This document shows positions 1-5,980 of a stretch of 7,873 nucleotides of DNA, one piece after another (positions within the stretch are counted from its first letter, which is position 1; every line of letters begins with the position of its first letter). The DNA is from Clostridiales bacterium. Its GTDB lineage: Bacteria; Bacillota; Peptococcia; Peptococcales; Peptococcaceae. The DNA lies in NCBI GenBank assembly GCA_003343815.1, contig QAKL01000051.1, positions 1-7,873 on the forward strand. Reading direction: 5' to 3'. Position numbers and translations under genes: made by a program. The notes under the pieces were generated by a model. That model was not told where the DNA came from and ran no database searches. It worked only from the letters and a program-made list of their open reading frames with translations.

Positions 1-8
1 GCACTCAT
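1..8 (-). CDS. start of the gene downstream of the sensor kinase (partial, two codons)
   Basis: An ATG at 8-6 overlaps the TGA stop of the sensor gene (7-5) in the ATGA arrangement typical of translationally coupled genes. A good ribosome site, GGAGGTGG, lies at about the usual distance upstream inside the end of the sensor gene. Only the first two codons (Met-Ser) are in the window, so the product cannot be identified. By analogy with 7TM kinase operons a response regulator would be the natural partner, but that is inference only. Confidence 0.6.
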
Positions 9-1663
9 TTCGCGCCACCTCCCACGCTAAAAATCAAGCGCTGGTAACCGTCGCCTTCATTTTCATAGCATACAGCAGTTCGCGCGGCAAAATGCTCCAA
101 ATCTACCATACAGCAAACATTAAGCGTCAAGCGCAAATTTTTAATATTGGTCAAACTCACCTGCACGCTTTTTAAATCAGTCAAAGCGTCTTCGATTACT
201 TCCTCATAAAAATCAAACACCGCAGCCGCCTCTCTGCCCTCCAGCATGGGCAGATCATCCTCGATATAAAGCATGCTTTTCACTTTTAATAACGATAACG
301 TCTGCAATGATTCGGAAAACGCCCGCTCAAGCTCTCCTACTGCTACTTTATAATCGCGGTCAGTCAGCAACGTCAAATGCTTGCGCCGTTTGATATAGCT
401 GCACAGCACCGCTATTTCTGCCAGCAGCGCCTTGCTTTTTTGCGCGTCAGTTTGAGAAATTCGTTGATATTCCTCACTAAGCGCCGCAATACGGTCGATT
501 TTCCGCTGCGTGGCGGCTTGCAATAAATTGTACAATCGATTCTGCTCCGCAATTTTGCGGCTCTTCGTCTCGCGCGTATATTCATAACGGAGCAAATTAT
601 TTCTTTCTGCCAATTCCTCCGCTAAGCATTCGAGCTCTTCCTTTATTTTCAAAAGAGCCGACACATCTTCCGTCCAGACCGCATAGCCGCCGCTTATCGG
701 CATCGTGTGCACAGCTAAGCCGTTAAGCAGCACGGGATTTTGCTGCGCTCTTTTCATCTCGTCTATTGCTACAGGCACCGTGTTTTTAGCCAGATAGCGG
801 ATATTAAAATCTTTATCGGTAATCTGGCCCGATACCCCCCCCCCCGAAAATTCAAACAAATCGACATAGCGGCTGTTAGAATGAATATAACCGCAAGCAA
901 TGCATAATTCAAAGCACCAAATATACATCACACTTTGAAACGCCGTCAAATCTCCGAACCAAGAACGTAATTCAGGCACGCCCATAATGTACAGCACACT
1001 GTAAAGAAGCGACAAAAAGAGCGGAATTACCGGCCAAATGCACCTCGCGCCATTGGGTATGCGGCATTTGCTAAACATGATAAGGAGCGTCGCAAGCGCA
1101 CAAACCACCTGATAAGCGACTATAACAAAATAAAAAAACGCATAATCATAATCCTCATCCGTCCAAACTGCCGTATTTTGAGGAAAAGCAAAGACCAGTT
1201 GGTGCCAATCATTAGTTAACACAACAATAAGCAAAGCCGCGGAAATAAGCCAAAGAATGACAGCAGCTTTCGGCAGACGATAATCATCGGGTTTACCCAA
1301 CGACAAAGCAATTAATAACGCTAACATCGGCACAAAGATCATCGGCAGATAAAAGAGATACCACGCATAGCGTATTGCAGCCGCCTGCCAAAAGATAAAA
1401 TATTTTGCCGAGCGCACCATCATCCAAAAAATAAGCAAAACCGCAACCCACGTCAGATATTTTTTCGCCTGTTTTTGGACAACACGCTGTCTGACAAAGA
1501 TTCCCCACATAGCGAAAAGGCCGATATAAATGAAACCTCGCAAATAAGTAAAAAACGTCGGATAAAAAGCCCCCTTGCCGATAAAACGGCAAATATATGC
1601 CGTAATAATCGCAATCAGCATTATGCTGTTCACCATAATAGCTTTGCTTTTCTGCTCAGTCAT
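5..1663 (-). CDS. 7TM-type membrane sensor, histidine-kinase-like with degenerate catalytic domain
   Basis: This is a 552-residue inner-membrane sensor. About seven or eight hydrophobic helices lie near residues 9-28, 40-57, 70-86, 101-122, 133-150, 174-198, 209-229 and 241-261. The loop motif NDWHQLVFAFP (151-161) is typical of the histidine-kinase N-terminal 7TM domain. A PAS-like stretch (about 278-335), a charged coiled coil (about 335-410) and a DHp-like helix with YIKRRKHLTLL follow; His429 is the only histidine there. The C-terminus resembles the divergent ATPase half of these proteins and ends in GGGAK, but I see no clear N box or DxGxG box, so kinase activity is uncertain. I chose ATG 1663 because GAGGT sits 7 bases upstream; an in-frame GTG at 1672 lacks this spacing. 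The gene overlaps its downstream neighbour by ATGA, so the two are probably coupled. A G11 run encodes Ser273-Val277. The stimulus is unknown. Confidence 0.85.
   Translation of the reverse strand: MTEQKSKAIMVNSIMLIAIITAYICRFIGKGAFYPTFFTYLRGFIYIGLFAMWGIFVRQRVVQKQAKKYLTWVAVLLIFWMMVRSAKYFIFWQAAAIRYAWYLFYLPMIFVPMLALLIALSLGKPDDYRLPKAAVILWLISAALLIVVLTNDWHQLVFAFPQNTAVWTDEDYDYAFFYFVIVAYQVVCALATLLIMFSKCRIPNGARCIWPVIPLFLSLLYSVLYIMGVPELRSWFGDLTAFQSVMYIWCFELCIACGYIHSNSRYVDLFEFSGGGVSGQITDKDFNIRYLAKNTVPVAIDEMKRAQQNPVLLNGLAVHTMPISGGYAVWTEDVSALLKIKEELECLAEELAERNNLLRYEYTRETKSRKIAEQNRLYNLLQAATQRKIDRIAALSEEYQRISQTDAQKSKALLAEIAVLCSYIKRRKHLTLLTDRDYKVAVGELERAFSESLQTLSLLKVKSMLYIEDDLPMLEGREAAAVFDFYEEVIEDALTDLKSVQVSLTNIKNLRLTLNVCCMVDLEHFAARTAVCYENEGDGYQRLIFSVGGGAK
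835..845 (-). repeat. homopolymeric G11 tract inside the sensor gene
   Basis: Eleven consecutive C on the plus strand (G on the coding strand) lie at the join of the membrane domain and the cytoplasmic half. In the present length the frame is open (Ser-Gly-Gly-Gly-Val, 273-277). One G more gives a stop after about 9 further codons, and one G fewer gives a stop after about 21 new residues. Slippage would therefore switch the full-length sensor off. Tracts of this kind are also common sites of sequencing error. Confidence 0.9.
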
Positions 1664-1710
1664 CCTTTGCACCTCTTTTCATCCTTCGCCTATATTCTTG
1701 CATACGCCCC

Positions 1711-1728
1711 AAAAGGCAACGCCTTTTT
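1711..1728 (-). other. short hairpin in the leader of the sensor gene
   Basis: AAAAGGC (1711-1717) and GCCTTTT (1721-1727) form a 7-bp stem around a 3-base loop. In the sensor mRNA it lies between the promoter and the ribosome site, with no U run after it, so on that strand it looks like a leader structure. Read on the plus strand it resembles a weak terminator, but no plus-strand gene leads into it. Confidence 0.35.
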
Positions 1729-1778
1729 ATAACATCTTTATATATTATAGATTTTATTATATTATTTACTGCAAAAGT

Positions 1779-1807
1779 ATTATATACATCTTGACATTAA
1801 AAGTCAA
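1779..1807 (-). promoter_or_regulatory. sigma-70-type promoter of the sensor gene
   Basis: Read on the minus strand, TTGACT (1807-1802) and TATAAT (1784-1779) are separated by exactly 17 bases, one mismatch from full consensus. The expected start near 1772 gives a leader of about 110 bases before the ATG at 1663. This is the best promoter in the window and suggests that the sensor gene is transcribed independently of the permease upstream. Confidence 0.8.
1791..1807. promoter_or_regulatory. inverted repeat overlapping the -35 box, possible operator
   Basis: TTGAC (1791-1795), seven bases, GTCAA (1803-1807) is a perfect 5-bp-arm dyad. Its right arm is the -35 box of the sensor promoter and its left arm lies in the spacer. 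A protein bound here would block the promoter. The arms are short and the symmetry could be chance. Confidence 0.35.
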
Positions 1808-1857
1808 TATCCTCTCTTACTCCACCGCCCTTGCTGCACTCACAAAGCCTTTCGCTG

Positions 1858-1892
1858 TGAACCCCTATTAAAAAAGCGGGCAAGTATGCTAT
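1858..1892 (+). mobile_element. relic of an IS3-family terminal inverted repeat
   Basis: This 35-base stretch starts TGAACCCCTAT and contains AAAAAAGCGG. It matches the outer end of the IS3-family relic at 7122-7088 at 30 of 35 positions, in inverted orientation. The similarity stops after 1892 and no transposase sequence follows, so only the tip of the element remains. TG at the outer edge and a C-rich then A-rich start followed by GGRC agree with IS3-family ends. Confidence 0.65.
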
Positions 1893-1906
1893 TGCTTTTC
1901 GTGACA

Positions 1907-1958
1907 GCAAAAAAATAACGGGTATCCAGCTTTCACCAGATACCAGTTATTTTTTTGC
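1907..1958 (-). terminator. Rho-independent terminator downstream of the permease gene
   Basis: The arms 1907-1919 and 1946-1958 pair over 13 bases (GCA7TAAC with GTTAT7GC). They are extended by GGTATC (1921-1926) with GATACC (1939-1944) after one mismatch, around a 12-base loop. On the minus strand the hairpin ends in a T7 run, giving a classical terminator about 90 bases after the permease stop. The A run on the other side means it could also act on plus-strand transcripts. Confidence 0.85.
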
Positions 1959-1985
1959 CGACCCTGCCTGACAGATGCAATAACC

Positions 1986-2048
1986 GTAATTTTAAGAATT
2001 ACTGTCTTATGAGCACTCATACTGAAAAGCGGGCTTTTTGAGTAAGAC
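1986..2048 (-). other. cluster of hairpins just after the permease stop codon
   Basis: Three dyads lie before the terminator. GTAATT (1986-1991) pairs with AATTAC (1997-2002). GTCTTA (2004-2009) pairs with TAAGAC (2043-2048), enclosing AAAAG (2025-2029) with CTTTT (2034-2038). The outer arm touches the permease stop codon. These could protect the 3' end of the mRNA or act as an auxiliary terminator. Each stem is short, so the fold is only suggestive. No gene is visible in 1673-2047 other than the sites listed. Confidence 0.35.
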
Positions 2049-3511
2049 TAGAATAAAATATTGGCAACAGGAAGACCTATTACGAAGAAAATAACTAACG
2101 AAAAGACGAAATGGGCAAAGCCTTGGACATAAGCATGCTTTGTTTCCATCGACGGCTCACCGAACATCAAAGCAGAGGTGTAGCTGGCAGCCGGAGTGGT
2201 TAAAGCAGCGTTTAAGCAGACGATCAAACCAAAGAACAAGACAAAGGGATTGCCGCCCATTTGCGCGTAAATCGGGCACAACAGCGGAATGAAAACAACC
2301 ATCAGCACGAAATTGTGTACTACCTGCGTCACCAAACCTAAAACAATCAAGGTAATGACTAAGAATATAGTAGGAGAAAGCTGCGTCAAAATAGGCGTAA
2401 CCGTAGTCATAATAGAAGCCATAATACCGCAAGACTCAGAGTTAAAGGCATTAGCCAGAGGCTCGGTAGCTACCAACAGCCAGATGATATTCCAGACGAT
2501 GCCTTTAGAAAGCTCCTGCATACTGGTGAATAATTTGCCGTCTTGCTTTTTGTAAGCACAGAATATACATAATACCAAGAGCAGCATACCTGTTAAGCCT
2601 AAACGGGTAAACATTTGGGTGAAAACCCAGCCTTTCGGCAAAAGATTGGGGATAAACATTCCAACGATGAAGAAGATTAAAAGAGTTAAACCGAATTTCT
2701 GATCGGAGGTCATTTTTTGCTTGCTATCGCCGAGAGAGGTTAATTCGGCACCGTGAATAGCGATTTCCGGGTATTTGAAGCGTAAGACGAATTTAACAAA
2801 TAAAATCCATAAAACGATATATGCATTGGTAAAAACAAGCCACCAAGCTATCCAACCCATAAAAGAGACGGTGATATTGGGGTCAAGAGCGGACATGCCT
2901 TTAGCGAAGAAGTTAATTTGCACAATAGAGCCGGGATTGAACGGGAAAATAAAATTAGCCCAAATGAAAACAACGATGATACTCGGAACCATTATCGTAC
3001 AGAATTTATTGTGTTTTTCATAGCCTGATTTTTGAGCGATAGTCGAGCACAAGCTCCATAGCAAGAATAACCCGGCTAAGCCGCATTGTAAGAGGAACAT
3101 GATTTCGGCGGCGATTAAAATACCAATCATTAAAACATAAGGACGGCCGCTGAAGATTTTAATCGACATCAATTTATTGGCAATATAAGAAGTAAATTGG
3201 GACTGCGCAATAGCGGCGGCAAACATATAAGCCAACAAAGACTGAGAAACAGACTGGAATGTCCAGCCGGAAATAAATAATTCATGAGTAGTATCGGCAT
3301 AGCCGGAAATACCTAAAGCCAAAAGCGCGATTAAGCTCGGCCAGTCCAAAGCGATAAACAACCAGCCGTAGACAGCGCCTAAAAATGCGCCTAAAACTTT
3401 CATGCCTACAGGAGTAATTTGTGCGAACGTTGGTAAGAAACCAAAACCAAAAGTAATTAATAAAAAGATAGCTACATGAATATAGTATTTAGTGCTTTTT
3501 GAAGCAGTCAT
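2048..3511 (-). CDS. DASS/SLC13-family anion permease
   Basis: This 487-residue polytopic membrane protein is of usual length for the divalent-anion:sodium symporter family, with roughly 11-12 hydrophobic segments across its whole length. The clearest family-like part is the C-terminal repeat: LTTPAASYTSALMFG (437-451) occupies the place of the second substrate/Na+ loop (SNT-type motif), preceded by the helix containing VVHNFVLMVVFIPLLCPI. The first loop is replaced by FIFPFNPGSIVQI, which is unlike standard dicarboxylate or citrate members, so the substrate is uncertain (anionic, perhaps phosphorylated). The start is ATG 3511, with AGGAGG seven bases upstream; an in-frame ATG at 3619 would add 36 residues encoded across the intergenic hairpin edge and has no ribosome site. 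It follows the hydrolase gene by 175 bases on the same strand and is probably co-transcribed with it, with the intervening hairpin setting relative levels. A terminator lies downstream. Confidence 0.85.
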   Translation of the reverse strand: MTASKSTKYYIHVAIFLLITFGFGFLPTFAQITPVGMKVLGAFLGAVYGWLFIALDWPSLIALLALGISGYADTTHELFISGWTFQSVSQSLLAYMFAAAIAQSQFTSYIANKLMSIKIFSGRPYVLMIGILIAAEIMFLLQCGLAGLFLLWSLCSTIAQKSGYEKHNKFCTIMVPSIIVVFIWANFIFPFNPGSIVQINFFAKGMSALDPNITVSFMGWIAWWLVFTNAYIVLWILFVKFVLRFKYPEIAIHGAELTSLGDSKQKMTSDQKFGLTLLIFFIVGMFIPNLLPKGWVFTQMFTRLGLTGMLLLVLCIFCAYKKQDGKLFTSMQELSKGIVWNIIWLLVATEPLANAFNSESCGIMASIMTTVTPILTQLSPTIFLVITLIVLGLVTQVVHNFVLMVVFIPLLCPIYAQMGGNPFVLFFGLIVCLNAALTTPAASYTSALMFGEPSMETKHAYVQGFAHFVFSLVIFFVIGLPVANILF

Positions 3512-3576
3512 TCGTATTCCTCCTAAAAAATAATTTAAATATAATATCGAAAATTTTAAATATAAAGAAATCAGCG

Positions 3577-3596
3577 AAAGACAAATAAAGACAAAT
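3577..3596. repeat. 10-bp perfect tandem repeat upstream of the permease
   Basis: AAAGACAAAT occurs twice in direct succession (3577-3586, 3587-3596), between the intergenic hairpin and the permease ribosome site. One helical turn per unit would suit a direct-repeat protein site. It may also be a simple duplication. Confidence 0.7.
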
Positions 3597-3614
3597 ATTG
3601 ATGTGGAAAACATC

Positions 3615-3656
3615 GCCAAAGCTTCCTGTTATTCATGATTAACAGGAAGCTTTGGC
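3615..3656 (-). other. 16-bp perfect hairpin between hydrolase and permease genes
   Basis: The arms 3615-3630 and 3641-3656 are perfectly complementary (GCCAAAGCTTCCTGTT and its complement) around a 10-base loop. On the minus strand the sequence after the stem is GATGTTTTCC, which is not a proper U run, so a full terminator is doubtful. Partial termination or protection of the hydrolase mRNA is more likely. It begins 31 bases after the hydrolase stop. Confidence 0.75.
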
Positions 3657-3686
3657 AAGCAACGTATATGCTGTACTGCCAAAAAA

Positions 3687-5708
3687 TTATTTTTCGAAAA
3701 TCTGGTAAACAGGAGCGCCCTCGCACTGAGCCGGCATTCTCACGCCGCCTAAAGTAGCTACGGTAGGAGCTACGTCAACCTCACGGATTACACGGTCGGT
3801 GATGTAGTTTTGTTTAATATTCGGACCTGCTGCCATAAAGATAGGAGATACGGATGTATCGGCATATCCTTGGTAGGTAGAGATGGAGTCACCGTGGATA
3901 CGGTTAAAGCCTTCCTCGTTGAAGTAAATGATATCGCCGCAGTTTTCGCCGTCTAAGCCGAAATGAGCAGCTTCTTTTTTACGTACGGCCAAAGCAATGA
4001 TACGCTTGCCGTTCCAGCGGTAGTTATACAAATCGTCAATGATTTTACGCTCTAATTCATACTTATCAGCCGGATCAACAATACCGTGAGGATCGCGTCC
4101 TTTTAAGTTAATATAGATGTAAATACCGCGCTGAGCGACAGCAGTGGTTTTCTCCCAGTCGATTTCACGCAAATCGTTGCCGTCGGCATCTTTTTTCATG
4201 ACGGTATAGCCTAATTCTTCCATAACTTTGATATTGATGCCAAACGGATCGCCGATAGGTACAGCCGGCTCATCTTCTTCGGCACAAACCAAACCATGGT
4301 CGGAGGTGATGATGATATCCCAGCCCTCATCCAGCAAATGCATGAAGCGGCCTAAATAGCGGTCGGTATCGACATAGAAACGCTCCATAACGTCTTGGAT
4401 CAGCTTCTCATCATAGAAAGCAATGTGCGGACGATATTTAGCGATTTCCCAGAAAGTATGACCGGCGATGTCTACATTGTGCAAATGAGAGAAAACTACA
4501 TCATAACCGTTGTTTTCAATCAAATAATTCATGCAGTTTGCCTGCCATTCGGAGTAGGATTCCCACAGAGGAGCAAAAACCTCGTTAGCAGCTTTAACGC
4601 TGTTACCGATCATCATGGAAACGCTGCGCAGCTCGCCGACATTGGCACGTAAATCAGCTAAAATGGTTTTCGGGTGGAAGAGCAAATCGTTAGCAGCTTC
4701 CATGGCATTGCCCCACCATAATTCGACATTGGAGCCGTCCGGAGCGATACCGATCAAAATAGCCTGACGAACTACATCTACTTTGTTGCCTTTTTTGCTG
4801 ACAGTGTCCATGATGTCATTAACTACAACCTGAGGCTTATTTAAAACAACGATAGGCTCTGCGCCTTTTTTGGATTTATAGATTGCTACGGTGTCATAAA
4901 CGCCTTGAGCATTCTTGGTGACCAAGCAATGACGGCGTTCCATACCATTACTTACAGGGATAGCGAATTCTTTAGCACCCTCCGGAGCGTTTGCCCAGCC
5001 GGTAGCGTCTTTAATCGGCAGAGTGGTTTTAGATTCATACAATTCCGGCATAGCAGAACCGGCACACTCGCCTTCGTTTTCGTTCATGATCATGTTTTGC
5101 AAAACTTTGGCTTTTAAGGACATATCTAAGCCGTTTTGGCTGCCGTCTAACTCTTCCTCGACTTCCAAATCAGAAATAACGCAGCCTGCACCGGATCCGT
5201 CAGATTCTTTTTCAACGACGTGAGTTTCGTGAATACTGGTAGAAGCTTCAATCCATTGTCCCCATTCGGCAGTACCTACAGCGATGTTGATGTTAGAGGG
5301 CTGAGTACCGTCGACGACATGTAAATTCGGGCTGTCGGAGGTTGGAGGCCAAGAAGAACCGGGCCAGTGCCAAACCAAGGTCTTACGACCTTCCTCGGCA
5401 AAGACATTCCACAAAGGCTCTGCTTTACAGTTAGAGGAGTCAAAGGAATAAATCAAGGTATCCAATTCGGTCGGATGCGGATTCCAGAAATCGGTGATGC
5501 CATGAGTGCCGGCATAAGCACCGGTAGCCAAAGTAGTCCACATCGGCGGAGTAATGGTCGGCATAGCACCCAGCATAACCAAATCTTCTCTGGCAGAGCC
5601 GCGTTGTTGGAATTTAGTGAAATTCGGCATAACGCCTTTATTCATATATTTTTTTGTCAGGCGAGGGTCTAAGCCGTCTACGCCTAAAACCAAAACTTTG
5701 TTTTGCAT
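3687..5708 (-). CDS. alkaline-phosphatase-superfamily hydrolase (type I phosphodiesterase/nucleotide pyrophosphatase-like)
   Basis: This 673-residue protein has no signal peptide or membrane helix, so it is probably cytoplasmic. The two-metal active site of the family is visible: Asp11 in LGVDGLD, Thr53 in PTITPPMWTTLATG as likely nucleophile (the place of the Thr in TFPN of NPP enzymes), Asp413 and His417 in HNVDIAGHTFW, Asp470 and His471 in ITSDHGLV, and His605 in RIHGDS. THGITDFW after the nucleophile is also typical. Residues about 145-330, between nucleophile and second metal motif, form a large insertion with no recognised motif; such caps usually decide substrate choice. It should hydrolyse a phosphomono- or diester, or a related P-O or C-P bond; the substrate is unknown. 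I chose ATG 5708, nine bases after AGGAGG; the ATG at 5717 directly abuts that site. It is the first gene of a probable operon with the permease and divergent from the LysR gene. Confidence 0.85.
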   Translation of the reverse strand: MQNKVLVLGVDGLDPRLTKKYMNKGVMPNFTKFQQRGSAREDLVMLGAMPTITPPMWTTLATGAYAGTHGITDFWNPHPTELDTLIYSFDSSNCKAEPLWNVFAEEGRKTLVWHWPGSSWPPTSDSPNLHVVDGTQPSNINIAVGTAEWGQWIEASTSIHETHVVEKESDGSGAGCVISDLEVEEELDGSQNGLDMSLKAKVLQNMIMNENEGECAGSAMPELYESKTTLPIKDATGWANAPEGAKEFAIPVSNGMERRHCLVTKNAQGVYDTVAIYKSKKGAEPIVVLNKPQVVVNDIMDTVSKKGNKVDVVRQAILIGIAPDGSNVELWWGNAMEAANDLLFHPKTILADLRANVGELRSVSMMIGNSVKAANEVFAPLWESYSEWQANCMNYLIENNGYDVVFSHLHNVDIAGHTFWEIAKYRPHIAFYDEKLIQDVMERFYVDTDRYLGRFMHLLDEGWDIIITSDHGLVCAEEDEPAVPIGDPFGINIKVMEELGYTVMKKDADGNDLREIDWEKTTAVAQRGIYIYINLKGRDPHGIVDPADKYELERKIIDDLYNYRWNGKRIIALAVRKKEAAHFGLDGENCGDIIYFNEEGFNRIHGDSISTYQGYADTSVSPIFMAAGPNIKQNYITDRVIREVDVAPTVATLGGVRMPAQCEGAPVYQIFEK

Positions 5709-5766
5709 AAAAAACATCCTCCTAAAAAGATTTAAACTTGTTTATTGATTTAGTTTCTCTGCGCAG

Positions 5767-5772
5767 ATTATA
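5767..5772 (-). promoter_or_regulatory. probable -10 box of the hydrolase-permease operon
   Basis: A perfect TATAAT is read on the minus strand about 60 bases before the hydrolase start. No TTGACA-like box occurs 16-18 bases upstream; that position is filled by the inverted repeat at 5787-5805. A good -10 without a -35, next to a divergent LysR gene, suggests activator dependence. Confidence 0.5.
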
Positions 5773-5786
5773 ATACTAAATCGATT

Positions 5787-5805
5787 CGATATATTTATCA
5801 TATCG
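5787..5805. promoter_or_regulatory. candidate LysR operator (CGATAT-N7-ATATCG)
   Basis: A perfect 6-bp-arm inverted repeat, CGATAT (5787-5792) and ATATCG (5800-5805), lies at the -35 region of the presumed hydrolase promoter. It contains T and A 11 bases apart, matching the general T-N11-A form of LysR sites. Its centre is about 36 bases from the presumed transcription start, which suits an activation site or an overlapping repressor site. Confidence 0.5.
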
Positions 5806-5850
5806 CACAGCTTATAATAAAACAATAAAAAATATTTTGTAAAGAAAAGG

Positions 5851-5872
5851 TTGATACAAATTTTTTTGATAC
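5851..5872. repeat. direct repeat TTGATAC, 15 bases apart
   Basis: TTGATAC occurs at 5851-5857 and 5866-5872 in the divergent control region, just upstream of the probable LysR promoter. It may be a second regulator site or a -35-like duplication; the evidence is only the repeat. Confidence 0.4.
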
Positions 5873-5875
5873 CTC

Positions 5876-5904
5876 TTGCGATGTAATGTGCAGTATGATA
5901 AAAT
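5876..5904 (+). promoter_or_regulatory. possible promoter of the LysR gene
   Basis: TTGCGA (5876-5881), 17 bases, TAAAAT (5899-5904) is a fair sigma-70 match. An overlapping TATGAT at 5894-5899 is an alternative -10. The start would lie at the AT-repeat that follows. The surrounding sequence is so AT-rich that chance matches are easy. Confidence 0.4.
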
Positions 5905-5906
5905 TA

Positions 5907-5923
5907 ATATATATATATATATA
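5907..5923. repeat. AT dinucleotide microsatellite
   Basis: Seventeen bases of strictly alternating A and T lie immediately after the presumed -10 box of the LysR gene and about 57 bases before its start codon. Length changes in such a run could alter transcription start or leader structure. Confidence 0.85.
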
Positions 5924-5980
5924 GAAACAAAATATTAAGGTATATATTAAAATTATGCATTATTGAAATGGGGAAGAAAA

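Noticed and set aside
1575..1871. Plus-strand 98-residue frame across the sensor leader
   Set aside because: It crosses the sensor start and promoter, is low complexity and hydrophobic from AT-rich DNA, and has no support.
2026..2050. Possible second IS end giving a MITE of about 190 bases with 1858-1892
   Set aside because: Only the AAAAAGC core fits the terminal repeat when read in the right orientation; the outer bases do not match.
3512..3619. Longer permease start at 3619 adding 36 residues
   Set aside because: It has no ribosome site, whereas AGGAGG is correctly placed for the ATG at 3511.
4395..5672. Several plus-strand open frames opposite the hydrolase gene
   Set aside because: They are antisense shadows of a well-supported gene and have no ribosome sites or motifs.
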